Source of the DNA: Isoetes taiwanensis
Taxonomy: Eukaryota > Streptophyta > Lycopodiopsida > Isoetales > Isoetaceae
Assembly (NCBI GenBank): GCA_021234155.1
Contig: JAJEKV010000003.1
Location: forward strand, 10,788,413-10,852,412
DNA length: 64,000 nucleotides
Reading direction: 5' to 3'
Below, one piece after another: positions 45,116 through 56,760 of this stretch. A program made the position numbers and the translations under genes. Position 1 is the stretch's first letter. Each line of letters opens with the position of its first letter. Below the pieces are notes generated by a model, which worked only from the letters and a program-made list of their open reading frames with translations, ran no database searches and was not told the origin of the DNA.

Positions 45116-46984
45116 TTTATTTTCTTGGGTCAGATTGATGGTGGTAGTAATGCTACATCAAATTGCCACATCATGAATCTAATCCAATTGATACTGATAT
45201 TTTTTCATGGTTCGATGCAAGAGGAGTAAGTCGTCCAACCAATATTCTGTTAGTGAGAGTTTGATTCCTTCAACTCCAAATTTAGAGTGAATATCTAGCA
45301 TAATAACTTGGGTTTCTTTTGGTTTTCCTATGATTTGATCGTTGTATTCAGATGGAGTGCTCTACAATGTGCTATTTCTTAGCCGTTGATTTTAAGGAAG
45401 AGGGCAAATCTTTTCTTTGCGTGCAAATAATTTACGGTTCCTTGGTTGTTGCTAATATTGTTAGTGTAATCATGTTGATTTTTAGAATTATGTTAGTTCG
45501 AGTTTACAATAGATATTGCATCTCTTTCACCCAACTAGCCTACAGAAGCGATTTGGATGATTATGGTATTTGCAAAAATATCATGCAGAGGAACAGAAAA
45601 ATAGGGTTTGGACAGCTCTGGCTTTTCGACCAGTTTTAGGGCTCCTGTATATAACTTCCTAGGTAAAGTTACCTCGCCCTACCCAGCAGAGCAAAGCAGA
45701 TTACACAGAGAAGCGTTTTTCTACAAAATCTAGTTCTACGGATCAATCTCATTCTTCCCTAAATTTTTCTACAGACAATGATCAAACAGTTTATGATTAC
45801 TAGTTTAACCATCTCATTCAAATTCTAATTGTTTGCAAGGCGGTTCAATGTCAGTGTGGATAACTCCAGTTCAATCATCAACTACGATCGTGTGCCTTCA
45901 GAAATTAGTAAACCTAATTCAGTGGCTCATCTACAAAATTTCCTATGAGCTGTCTGGACCAGTAACTGATGGAGACTCGTTTCCAACTGCTACACTGGCC
46001 ATTCACCAGATTAGCTTATATTCCCTTTTTTTTGTGTCGATATCTTGCAAAAGCCTGCGACTTTCCATCATTATTGCAGCCAGGTAACCAAATTAGAAGC
46101 ATGACTCAATTGCTTTGAAATGCAGGTAGAAGCATTAATTGCAATTGGTGATGTTAGCAATCAATTGTAAAAATCATAGCATATGTTCAGCATTGTTAAT
46201 GAATAGGAAACAAAATTTGGCATCACGATAACTATTTTGCAATAATATGATTTATTAGCACAGTCCTTTTATGTTCCTTTGACAAGTTGTTTTATAGGAT
46301 GTGGCAGAGAATTGCAGTCGTGCTGCATTTTAGCTTCAATTTGCTGTTAATTTAAACAAGTTATTTTATAGGTTGTGGTAGAGGATGATAGCCATGTTTG
46401 CATCTGAGCTTCTTAGGGCTTGTATCACTCTACCAAAAATTTGTTGCCATGCGATGGTGAATGGCATATATTCTTCTTTCATTTTCAATCTAGTTTGTTT
46501 ACGAAACATACCACTCACAGGTGGTTATACTATAATAGCATGTTCCTATGGACAAAATACATGATACTACAACTGCAATCAATGATGATGCTACAAATGA
46601 TACTATTATGCCAGCACAATGCCATAAAATATGATACTACAACTGTTGCTATTGGTGATGCTACAACTGACAATATAGATGGCGCAATTTCATCAACAAC
46701 TACCGTCATTTATTGTGCCAAAGACTAAAAAACTTGAAAGTACGATTTTAAGCAAATAAATGATGAAACTAGCGACTTAGATTGTCTATTCTATTCTATT
46801 CTATTTGTAGTATATAGTGCCACTCCTCATCTTCTACTCTATCACATACCATGGCTCTCCAAAGCATGCTGACATTCTCAAATGTCCTTTTCTTTGCCTG
46901 ACAAATTTCAGCATTATCTTCTGAGTTGCAAATTCTACAATTGTAAGAGCAATTCTCATGGACTTTTGACCTCATCATATTAAA
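45116..46984. other. No recognisable gene
   Basis: One ATG-led + frame of 95 codons (45352-45639) has a hydrophobic stretch (VVANIVSVIMLIFRIMLV), but there is no supporting context. ATAGTAT/TACAACTG-type short repeats occur around 46560-46680. Confidence 0.45.
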
Positions 46985-49200
46985 CTAGTAATGGTGCCCA
47001 GCGTTGCTGGGCATAAGTTGGGAACCTGTCTGGAGGGAAACATGTTCAGCTCAACTCCTTTCCATAAATCTTAGATAATAGAAATTAAGCTCAATGTTGT
47101 TGGGCTATAAGAGGTTTTTGTGCACTCGAGTATCGTTTCCCTTTCTCTTTGCCTTTTGCTCTATCCCGCATTTCCCTTTTTCTTTTCCCTTTTTCCCATT
47201 TTCCTACACACTTTCCTTTTTCTTTTTCCTACACATTTTCTTTTCTTTTCTTTTCTTTTCTTTTTTCCTTTTTCCTTTTTCCCTTTTCTTTTTATCCCGC
47301 TTTTTCCTTCCCTTTCCACTTCCTGTTCTCCTTTTCCCCTTTCCCCTTTTTCCAATTTTTTTTCCTTCCCTTTCATCCTTTCCCAGCTCTTCCCCTTTTT
47401 CCCTTTCCTTCCCCCTTCCTTTTCCTTTTTCCATGCCCTTTTTCCCATCTTTTTTCATGTCCCTTTTCTTCTTTTCCGCACCCTCATCCTTTTTTTCTCG
47501 TGCCCCTTCTCCTTTCCTTTTCTTTTTTATTTTCCATTGTCCCATGCTCTTTTTCCCTTCACTTTTTCTTTTTTCTCACCCTTCCTCTCTTCCTCTTTTC
47601 ATGCCCTTCTCCTCCTCTCTTTTTTCATTTCCCTCTTCCCCATTCCTCGTGCCCTTTTTTCCTTCCCTTTTTTCCACCTTTTTCATGTGCACCTTTTCTT
47701 CTTTTTCGCACCCTCTTCTCGTTTTCCTCACGCCTCTTTTCCCTTTATTTATTTTCCCTCCTTGTCCCATGCTTTTTTTCCTTTCATTTTTTCATTTTTC
47801 TCACCCTTTCTCTCTTCCCTTTTTCATGCCCTTTTCCCCTCTCTTTTCTCATTTCCCTCTTCTCCATTCCCCGTGCCCTTTTTCCCTTCCTTTTTTTCCT
47901 TTCCACCTCCCTTTTTTTCTTTTTCTTTCCCTTCCCTTTTCATCCTTTCCTCTCTTCCCGTGTCTTTTTTCACTTTCTTCCCCCCTTTCCCTTTCCTTTT
48001 CATTTTCTCTTTCCTTTTCCCTTTTCCAATGCGGCGTTCCCTTTTCTCCGACCTTTATCATCTTTCTCTTTTCCCTGTGCCCGTCCCTCCTCCCCCTTTC
48101 TTTTTTCTTTTTGCCTTTTCCCTTCCTTTTTCCCCTTTTCTTACCTTTTCCCTTTTCCCCGTGCCCTTTTTCCCTTCCCCTTCCCCTTCCCATTTCCCTC
48201 TCCCTTTTTCCTCGTGCTCATTTTCCCTTCCCGTTTCCCTTTCTGCATTCCTTTTTATTCCCTTCTCTTTCTCTTTTTGAATGCCCTTCTTCCCTTCACT
48301 TCTCTACATCATTTTCCTCTTCCCCTTTTTCGCTTCAATTTTCCTCCTTTCCATACCCTTTTCTCTTCCATTTTTCCCATTGCCTTTTTTTTCCTTCCCA
48401 TTCCTCCCTCCTCCCTTTCTTTTCCCCTCTTCCCATTTTCCCCTTTTCCTCGTGTCTCTTTGTCTTTTCCTTTTCATCTTTTCACCCCCCTTTTTCTTTT
48501 TCCTTTCCCTAACCTCCCCCCTTTTCCTATGCCCTTTTTCTCTTTTCTCCCCTCCTTTCTTTTTCTTTTCTCTTTCCCTTTTCCATTATGTCGTTCCCTT
48601 TTCCCCACATTTTCCATGCGCTCCTTTTCCTCCTTTCTCTATTTTCTTCTTCTTTTCCCTTTGAGCATTCGCCCTCCCTTTTTTTTTTCTTTTTACTTTT
48701 TCCCGTCCTTTTTCCCTATTTCTCAACCTTTCCCTTTTGCCCTTTTTCCCGTGCCTTTTTTCCATCTCCCTCTCCCCTTTTCCAAATGCTCATTTTCCCT
48801 TCCCTTTTTCCCTTTCCGTGTTTCTTTTTTCCTTCCCCTTTCGCTTTTCCAATGCCCCTTTTCCCTTCCCTTTTCCTCCTTTCCCCACTCTTTCCTCATT
48901 GCCCTTTCTCCCGTCCCATTCCTCTCTCCCCTCTTTGTTTTCCCTTTCTTGTTCCCTTTTCCCATGCCACTTTTCCCTTTCCTCACCATTTCCTTCTTCC
49001 CCCTTTTCCCATGCCCTTTTCCCCTCTTCCCCTTTCCCTCGTGCCTTTTTCCCTTCACTTTTCCTTTTTCATTCTCCCTTTTCCTTAATCTTCGATATTG
49101 CAATAAAATCATCACCATCCGATTAAGCCAATCAAATCTACACCATTAGATTTAGGGCTTGATGGAAAACGGACACACGCTAAAACATTATAATATAGGA
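46985..49200 (-). mobile_element. Non-autonomous Helitron, 2,216 bp
   Basis: Read on the minus strand it begins TCCTATATTATAATG (from 49200) after a host A. It ends with a GCCCAGC-loop-GCTGGGC hairpin (47012-46996), 7 nt, then CTAG (46988-46985) before a host T. A 5' TC, a 3' hairpin plus CTRR and insertion between A and T with no target duplication are the Helitron hallmarks. There is no Rep/helicase gene. Between unique ends of about 110-150 bp, nearly the whole body is a polypurine tract in this orientation. Confidence 0.82.
47134..49086. repeat. ~1.95-kb polypyrimidine (+)/polypurine (-) tract
   Basis: The + strand is almost only C and T, built from shuffled CCCTTTTTCC-type words, broken at irregular intervals by CATGCCC, CGTGCCC and similar. 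Because TAA, TAG and TGA need purines, all three + frames stay open for hundreds of codons (up to 666). Those frames encode only Phe/Pro/Ser/Leu and are not genes. Confidence 0.97.
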
Positions 49201-49223
49201 TGCCTTCCTAAACAAATCTGCTC

Positions 49224-50008
49224 CTATTTGACACAACAGCATGTGTGTCTTTCTTTTAGCTTCTGTATGCAAGTTGGTTTTAAGTATATAAACTGTCTAA
49301 TGCCAATTCCAACATCGGGATGCTGATCCACAAAGTTCTGAAATAATTCAGTATCCAAGTCATTAAGATATAAAGAGAAAAACATAAAGAATCCTTGAAA
49401 GGACCATATTATATCCCACAAATGATTATAGTCAATCCCTTTAAGCATTCTGTGGGGCCATTGCTGTCTTAACAAGTAGCATCTGAAATTCAGACTTTAG
49501 ATTATTCAAGCTAGGACCGTCTTATGTTATGACAACCTTATTTCTATATTTCTATACATGCTAGCAACATAAAACCCTGGCAGTACCAATGAAGGAATTG
49601 CCACGGTCAAGAAAGGAAAGGAGTTTTGCCACTGTAATGAGGGTAGGACCAATAAGAGATTTGATCCAGCTCCAAAAAGGGGTCAAACAAGGACAAAGGA
49701 AAACACGGTTAGAAGACTCCATATCTCCACGACAAAAAAAAGTACCTCCTACATACATGTACATTATATTGGGCAACATATCCATTAGTTTTTAGATTCT
49801 GGTTTAGGAGAAGCCACCTAAACAATCAGCTTTTTGGCATAATGGAGCTTCCATCCTTTTCTGATAATGGAGGTTGCTTGTTCCTGAGACAGTTCAAAAC
49901 AATGGCAACTTTGAGGGGACCATCCTCCAGTAGTATAGAATAACTAGTGGCCATCTTATACCCTTTGCCCCTGCAACTCCAATTGAATTTTCTCTGACAA
50001 TCAAAGAT
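49224..50008 (-). pseudogene. LINE ORF2 C-terminal part (zf-RVT region), interrupted
   Basis: Minus strand from 50008 leftward: FDCQRKFNWSCRGKGYKMAT, LFRWLLLNQNLKTNG, then a Cys/His-poor remnant of the 'C..C ... ES ..HVFLCP' block (MESSNRVFLCPCLTPFW). This matches the zinc-binding C-terminal region of plant L1-type ORF2. Stops are present. The upstream part continues at 56561-56760, past a 6.55-kb insertion. Confidence 0.7.
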
Positions 50009-50233
50009 TTTTTTTTTTTTTAAGGACGAGAATCTATTAGCAAGGAACATCAAGATACATACAAGGGACCTGTGACATGGGACTCAAAACCTAGAGGATG
50101 GGATGGTCCACTAAGCAAAACTACCCACACACAGTATATTCATACTCCTGGTGCCACCTTGAGGCGTTTAATGGCCTCATCACAATCAACATGTTCTGCA
50201 ACATCGAGATGATCATCAACAGACATCAAGTTA

Positions 50234-51687
50234 TCATGCCACTGAATAGTACGAGGCAGGATAGCCTCGTGAGATGACATAACAGTTTTTTTCCTCGCTG
50301 CCTTCTTCCAATTGACCTGTTGCCATGACTTTAGCGCACTGAAAATTAGGACCATCAGCCATAACAACCTCAGAAGCATGAGAAGCAGAAGCAACAACGA
50401 GGAGAGTGGTAGGAATTATAGCTGCAGCTGACGGTGCTAAGGATGACACCATTGGAACTGTGTGTAGAGCATCTTCCATAGACGAGGAATGCAAGACAAC
50501 TGGCAAAGGTTGATCATGAATAGATGAAGAAATAACAATAGGAGCTTGAACCTGAGAAGAATGTTGAACAGATGCCGGAGATGCACGAGTACCTCGACGA
50601 AAGCTAGCAAAAACCTCCTTGTCAGGAAACAAAAGGGCTAATTCTGGACCATTCAGAAGCTTAAGATCCAACTTCTTATACCGGCCCGCTCTTCACAACT
50701 ACACAAGCTGGTAAAGGCGAGTCCACAGGCATAGAAACACAAATCCTTGGACCATTCATAATGGAGTGTGAGATATGAACCCCAAGTCCCGTTGCAATTG
50801 CAACTAGAAATTGATGAGCCATTAGATCAGGAGGAAGACGAGAACCAGCAAGGCATCTTTAATGCACGAACTGTATCTGGTGTAAAGCCAGGAGAGTAAT
50901 ACTGGTACATTATATATTCCCCACCAAGTGGATCAATCCCTCTTGATACCAAAGAGTCCATTGCATCACTACTTTCAAACATAATGAGAACAAAGTTTTT
51001 TGCCAACAACTTGATGGACTGGAACGGAGGAAGTTGAAGGCGTCTCAGAAGCCGAGATAACCAAACACAGAACCGTGAAAAATCTAAATAGCCACCAGTA
51101 AAATACCCAAGAACTGCACAAGAAGATAAGTTCTTAGCACACTTAATATGAACTTGATGGTCCACCTCAACCACATGAATACCAGAAGCTTGAACCACAT
51201 TCTGACAATCAGATTGGTAAAATATGTCATCTGGAGGCAATTGTTGTTGAAGTTGAATCTATCGGGCTTTTAATGTGTCCAAGATTGCCGACAACTCATC
51301 CTTACTTCCTTCAGACAATACCTGTAAAGCAGCTGCTACCCTTGCCTTTCTAGATGCACTAGATATATCCTTACAAAGCCAATCGCTAAATCTTTGGTAT
51401 GAAACTTTTGTAACCGAATCAGATGATTTCCAAGCACTATTAGTTGCCTGAGGCTGAGGAACTACATTAGGACTGGAATCTGTACCTGGTGGATGCAAAT
51501 TCCCATTAACATCCGCTCCCTTACTCGCAGCGCCTTGCAAGGGAGGAAAATCCCTTTCTTCAAGAACCACTGGAGTATCCAGCATCGAAGGCAAAGAACT
51601 TTCAACTGAATTATTTACCTCTTTTTGCGCAGCAACTGGGGGATCACGTATCATCAAATTGGCATTAGGGCGGATTTGGGGTCTCAA
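50234..51687 (-). pseudogene. LINE ORF1-like protein with DUF4283-type domain
   Basis: Minus strand: a Pro/Ser/Gln-rich N-terminus (51687-51450); a helical segment (FSDWLCKDISSASRKARVAAAL); a TAG at 51259; then in the same frame a DUF4283-like RNA-binding fold (LLAKNFVLIMFESSDAMDSLV, ~51005-50945); and in other frames RLPPDLMAHQFLVAIATGLG and ICVSMPVDSPLPAC (~50835-50720). A Ser/Ala/Val-rich tail follows (50671-50234). This is the layout of plant L1 ORF1 proteins, but I see no CCHC knuckle. At least one stop and two frameshifts inactivate it. Confidence 0.7.
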
Positions 51688-51730
51688 AATGGCCCTTATC
51701 TTGGATGCCAGAATTCCACGTCATGTTTCT
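51660..51730. repeat. Left arm of a long-range inverted repeat
   Basis: The reverse complement of this arm shares GACCCCAAATCCGCCCTAAT, CCATTTT and GACGTGGAAT with 55670-55735, about 4 kb away. It covers the start of the ORF1-like gene. Confidence 0.7.
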
Positions 51731-52130
51731 CGCGACCAATGATGTTTGCGCATTTTTTTCCAAAGTCAGTATTAGTTGGCAAGTAGAAAGAGGAGCAGGC
51801 TTACTTGGCATCCACATGGCGAAATTTCATAGGACATGTTTGTGCATTCATTGCAACCACATTAATGGCCCGCATTTTTCGAAAATCGTATCGCGGACCA
51901 AAATAATGGCTACTTTTCCCGCCTACTGTGCACATGCCCACATGCACCAACCACTTTTTCAAATTTTGGCACCAAGATTTCCATTGTTCACATTAGCGCC
52001 GCTACGTGCATCCTCTCCGCCTTCGCTCTTCATTTGGAATCCAAGTCTCCAATAGTGTCGTGTTTTTTGCGGGCGAAAGCATAGAGTTAAGCAACAACGG
52101 CGAGACGATGTCGCGGGACAAGCAAACGTG

Positions 52131-52562
52131 ACGTTACATGCCATGTTTTACTACCCAAATTTTCATTCTGAAGTTTTCCTACTTTTCAACTCTTCCCATT
52201 CATCGTATTGCTCCCCGCCATTCATTCTTACAATTCAACGACCGACCAGATCTCTAATTGCATCCATCATTGCTCCTAATACTCCTACATTGCTTCTCGT
52301 TCATCACTTACAAAACAATAAAGGCATGATCGGTGGAAGGATATCTATCCATAGGCTTGTGGGTGAGAATGCTATCCTTAACGAAGGATGACTATGGAGT
52401 TACATTGCCGGAGACGACATTCATACGCTAATGAATAGGTAGAACTATAGGGTTCAAAATAAATGCTATGGATAGTATATTGCAAAAAAAAAAAAAAGGA
52501 AGGGAGGGGGGAAGGGGTTTGAAGAGGAGGATATTTGCAAATTTGCACCCTCAATAATACAT
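52131..52562. other. No gene seen
   Basis: AT-rich DNA and an A/G-rich run at 52482-52530. No coherent frame is seen. Confidence 0.45.
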
Positions 52563-54217
52563 GGATCACACCATGCGAAAATGCATATGCACTTTGTAAA
52601 TGTGTAGTGGGATTTCGCGTCATGTGATCCTTGCTTCTTTTTTCTTCCCTCTTCTTGATTTATATTCACTCACTGAATCAAATATTTTTCTTTGGGCTAT
52701 ATTTATCGATGTCGGGGATTTGGGACTAGGGAAAAGCATTACCGCATCGTTGTTGTCTAACATATGGACATAAGAGACATGCTTTTCCAAGATATACATT
52801 CAGAGCAATGGGCATCTAGTTTTACGTTGTAAAATTGTGGGAGCCGAGCTTGAAAGTCGTCCCATGACCTCGTTTAAGCGAATTGTGCAAGCCTTATGAG
52901 AATGGTGTCCTTGCAATGAAGAAATGTTTGATAAGGCGTGCATCCGTGGTTGTTGAAAAAATGAGTTACAAAATATTTGCTCCATTAGAGGTGTTTACTA
53001 ATGCCACGACACAAAAGCTCCAAAGACATATTGTATAAAATGTCGCTTTCATGAGCCTTTGGATCAGTTAACTCAAAGTGTCACATATGGAAACATTGTT
53101 AGGTTTGATAAAATAACATAAAAATCTTATTTAATAAAGCTTTGGTTGTTGGTAAAGTGTTGGCTTATTGATTATGTGTTTGTATTTTGCTTTGGGACCC
53201 TCTTTGAAAAAGTTTAGTTCATAAAACATAATATAACTTGGAATGATACATATTTTATATGCAAATGAGAGACTATTGATGAGGGACTTGGTGTTATTAT
53301 CTATTGACAACAAACAAGAAAAGTGGATCACACCATGCTAATTTAGTATATTCCAACCTTTTAGCTTATACAAAATTCGCTTGGTGTGATCTTTTTGAAA
53401 AAACATGACTTCCTATAGTAAAATTACTTTGATTATCTTTTAATAAAAGAAATATATATGTGTCTTATTTGAAGTTAAGTGTGGATATGTGACGTGCTCA
53501 TTTATTGATAAAGTGTTTGCTTTTTGAAAAGGGCTAATAACTTTATGTACTACTAGAGTTGGTAAAGTATTTTAGATGCAAATAGGATGCTTGATGTGAT
53601 CCTTCTTAAAAAAAGATATGCTCTTTGAAAAGGACTAATAACTTTATGCACTTGGGGTGGTAAAGCATTAAATGAGAAGGGGTACTTGTGTTTAATTTTA
53701 ATTTGACAACAAATAAGAAAGTGGATCACACGATGCGAATTTAGTGTGTTCGATTTTTGTTGCATATGTACTATTCGCTTGGTGTGATCCTTCTTGAAAA
53801 ATAATATGCTCTTTGAAAAGGGATAATGACTTATGTACTTAAGAGTGGTAAAGCATTTTAGATACAAATAGGAATGAGTACTTGTGTTTAATTTTAATTT
53901 GACAACAAATAAGAAAGTGGATCACACCATGCGAATTTAGTGTGTCCCTTTTTTTTTGCATATGTATTATTCGCTTGGTGTGATCCATCTTGAAAATAAA
54001 AATAGCTTTCAAGTAAAAGGAAAGAAAGAAATATCTTATTTAAAGTGTAAAGTGTTAGTATATAAAGTGTTGGTTTATTAAAATACTATTTGTTTACGCT
54101 AAGTTGTAAGTTGAATATTTGTGTTTCTATTTACTTTTTTACGCAAGGATCACACCAAGCGAATTTCTTATATGCAATTATTTCTTCACAAGATGAAGAT
54201 TTAGCATCATATGATCC
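52563..54217. repeat. Array of related hairpins (about six) in ~200-bp repeats
   Basis: Inverted arms of the form GGATCACACCATGCGAAT ... ATTCGCTTGGTGTGATCC enclose loops of about 30-35 nt. Hairpins lie at 52563-52630, 53325-53391, 53723-53790, 53919-53986 and, weaker, 54147-54217. A right arm alone lies near 53590. The three right-central hairpins sit in tandem ~200-bp units that share TTTGACAACAAATAAGAAAG and CTTTGAAAAGGG. Confidence 0.88.
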
Positions 54218-55669
54218 TCTTTAAACAAGGATGGCTTTGACCTTCAATGTTCATAAATTTTATGAATGTTTGCATATAAGAATGTCACATATCATATTTT
54301 CTTAAAAAATGGTCATCAAATGGATAACTAGTCAAAGAGTTCTTCTACTACTTAAAGAGTTTCAAGACTCATTTTTGCTATAATTTAAATAGCAATAGAG
54401 TTTTAAAGGAATCTATTGTTAAAGGTAGTCAAAGCCTTCTTGTATTAGCGGTATCTAAACACAAACACCATAACCTTTGTACTTCAAGAATGTATAAACC
54501 CTTCACATTGCAAAGTATAATGTCATTTATTAGCATCTTCATGGACATTTCCCTTCCTTATCGGGCGGCTCATCTCAAGGAACTCAGATTCGATTAGAAT
54601 GCCTTCATCCTCTCTCAATCTCTCACAATATCCTAGGAGGCCAGAGTTACCGTCACCACAAAATCGGACTAAACTTGAAACGTCCTGAAATGACGGTTTC
54701 TTGCCACTCAACGGATCCAATGGATATAAACTGCCATCCGCCCAGATGTCAACACTTTTTGAGCCTGCAAGACACAACACGTCGAGGTCTAAGTTCTTAT
54801 TTTTTAGACCTCTTTTTTGCTATTGAAGACTGGAGCATATTAGGTGAGCCGGTTGGATCATTTGGAGCTTCCATATCAAGTGGATCGCACGGCCAAAATG
54901 AAGGTGTACAATTTGTATGCCCCAAAGACAAAACCGTGTGAGCCGAACGTCCGTACTAACCTCGTTTTTGAAATTTGCAACGTGCATATGGAAATCGAAA
55001 AGTCCATTCTCCTACAATCCATGCTTTTATACATTAAGCAAATTCAAATTTCGAATTGTAGGGGGCGGAAAGCCTGTATTGGGATGAAGTAAAGATCCCT
55101 TAATCTTTGGGTTCACATGGATGAATCTACTGGTTACCGGCTTAAAACCTGGCGAACTTGGGCCGAGGCAAAAAATTCAGCCCCGTTTTGGAAAAATCAG
55201 CCCTTGCAAGATCCAACTTATGTGAGCTGATGCAAATGAATTTTTAATCGATCTTGACTCTGCTTAAACTCAGTGAGGAGGGCCTAAACTTCTCCATGTG
55301 AACCACCCATAAAGCGCGTACCCTTGGCAGCCTCGAAATGAAAGTTCGATACAAAGCTTCAACCTACACATTCAAATTTTGAAATGTGGAAGGCGAGAAG
55401 CTTGTATGGCCATGGCCTCTAAATGAAAATAAGCGCAAGAATCGGGTGACACGCCGCGCTTGGTATCGACAAACCAAGAGGCACCGCCATGAGTTGCGGT
55501 ATGCTATAATGCAAGTGGCTTTTAGAAGCGCCACATGTTGCATCACCGTCGACAACCAACAGAATTAAATACATATGGCGCCATGAATGCGCAATCCCCC
55601 TTATTCCGGGAGAATATTCCAAGTAAATCTGTAATGATGAGATTTTGGTATCCTAGGTGGCATGGGAAA
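54218..55669. other. Unassigned DNA inside the retroposon
   Basis: A minus-strand frame (54523-54780, 85 codons) reads protein-like, but I do not recognise it. Two diverged copies of an ATTCAAATTT-containing block lie near 55040 and 55368. Confidence 0.4.
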
Positions 55670-55745
55670 AAAGGAGCGGAAATATGACGTGGAATGGCTG
55701 ATAGGAGGCCATTTTCAGACCCCAAATCCGCCCTAATGGGATAGA
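55670..55745. repeat. Right arm of the long-range inverted repeat
   Basis: Inverted partner of 51660-51730. On the + strand it reads TGACGTGGAAT, then CCATTTTCAGACCCC. The ACGT core resembles a G-box/CRE-type promoter element. Confidence 0.7.
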
Positions 55746-55781
55746 TTCACGTCGTTTTGTCGCTGCATTGGATGCTGGAAC

Positions 55782-56251
55782 TGTAACGGGCCCATGGTAG
55801 ACCGCTCGAGTATTCGAACCGTGAATGTGTCTGTGGGGCGTTCCCGAGACACCGGCATAAATGGGTAGAAGCGACTACTCATAAACGTCTAGACGATTTT
55901 GCCCAGTTGGTTAAGGGCATGTCGGTTAGGAACGTCACAATTGGTATCAGAGCAGGTCTCGAGTTCGAGTCTCCATGGGTGCTTATATGCATGGGTAATT
56001 TGCAAAGACTTGGTAATCATTGTGACATGGTATGACATAGACATGGTATAGCCTTGGATGCTCGAGGACGAGCATAGTTCTAGTGGGAGAGACTGTAACG
56101 GGCCCATGGTAGACTGCTCGAGTATTCGAACCTTGAATGTGCCTGTGGGGCGTTCCCGAGACACCGACATAAATGGGTAGAAGCGACTACTCATAAACGT
56201 CTAGACGATTTTGCGCAGTTGGTTAAGGGCATGTCGGTTAGGAACGTTACA
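55782..56251 (+). mobile_element. TRIM retrotransposon, 470 bp
   Basis: Two 158-bp LTRs (55782-55939 and 56094-56251; start TGTAACGGGC, end GTYACA) differ at about six positions. The primer site TGGTATCAGAGC (55942-55953) lies 2 nt after the left LTR. A purine tract (AGTGGGAGAGA) precedes the right one, and GGAAC is duplicated at 55777-55781 and 56252-56256. The internal region is only 154 bp and cannot code for a protein. Confidence 0.95.
55942..55953 (+). promoter_or_regulatory. Primer binding site of the TRIM (initiator tRNA-Met)
   Basis: TGGTATCAGAGC, adjacent to the 5' LTR. Confidence 0.95.
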
Positions 56252-56396
56252 GGAACCATATCTGTCTTCCCCATCCCTACTATAAGTGGCCGAAATCGAA
56301 CAGACCCAAATCCGGCCCCTAACCTGATAGCAAAGCCTAACAAAATTGATGTTGATGGAGAGCTCTTGGAACAAGCTTTCCAACGAACTAAAGATC

Positions 56397-56560
56397 ATCG
56401 AAAACGGAGTTCAGATGCTCAAGTTACAAGGAAAAACGTCGGCAGCCCTAAGCGCCATCATCACGAGTGTATGATCTAGAGTGTGTGTCATCGAAAACAG
56501 AGTTCAGATGCTCAAGTTACAAGGAAAAACGCGTGCAGCCCTAAGCGCCATCGTCACGAG
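56397..56560 (-). repeat. Two ~70-bp monomers at the retroposon's 5' end
   Basis: 56397-56467 and 56488-56560 share ATCGAAAACRGAGTTCAGAT, CAAGTTACAAGGAAAAACG and GCCCTAAGCGCCATC. Tandem monomers at a LINE 5' end often act as promoters. Confidence 0.75.
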
Positions 56561-56760
56561 CTCTGACAATCAAAGATAGGGATATCTAGAGTAATTGCTT
56601 GATAAATCTTATTGATATCAGTGTCAGAGATCACTAAGAAATATCTACTCAGGATCTCCATCCCGAGGATGTTCAGAGACTGCCAACTGTACACAAGCCA
56701 GCTTGCGCCTGTTCTTTGTATTTAACAGGGTGTTTGAGAAGTAGGAGATAGTGCAGATCA
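56561..56760 (-). pseudogene. Upstream continuation of the interrupted LINE ORF2
   Basis: Minus strand reads LACVQLAVSEHPRDGDP and ISDTDINKIYQAITLDIP, which joins in sense to FDCQRKFNW at 50008. One stop is visible. Confidence 0.65.

Larger units (their letters stand above)
50009..56560 (-). mobile_element. TSD-flanked retroposon, 6.55 kb, ORF1-like only
   Basis: A 17-bp duplication CTCTGACAATCAAAGAT flanks it (49992-50008 and 56561-56577). A T-run at 50009-50021 is its poly(A) tail on the minus strand. It therefore integrated by LINE-type target-primed reverse transcription. It landed in another LINE's ORF2, which reads through when the insert is ignored. Inside, from 5' (right): two ~70-bp monomer-like repeats (56397-56560), a nested TRIM (55782-56251), ~1.5 kb of mixed DNA, a hairpin array (52563-54217) and an ORF1-like gene (51687-50234). 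No endonuclease or RT is present, so it needs enzymes from elsewhere. Confidence 0.8.

Noticed and set aside
45352-45639. 95-codon frame with a hydrophobic stretch as a membrane protein
   Set aside because: One hydrophobic segment in AT-rich DNA is expected by chance, and nothing else supports it.
47094-49149. Very long open frames (472, 386 and 666 codons) on the + strand
   Set aside because: They exist only because the C/T-only tract cannot form stop codons. The products are Phe/Pro/Ser/Leu low complexity with no domain.
52563-54217. CRISPR-like repeat array
   Set aside because: Repeats are inverted pairs of irregular spacing in a plant genome, with no unique spacers of constant length and no cas genes.
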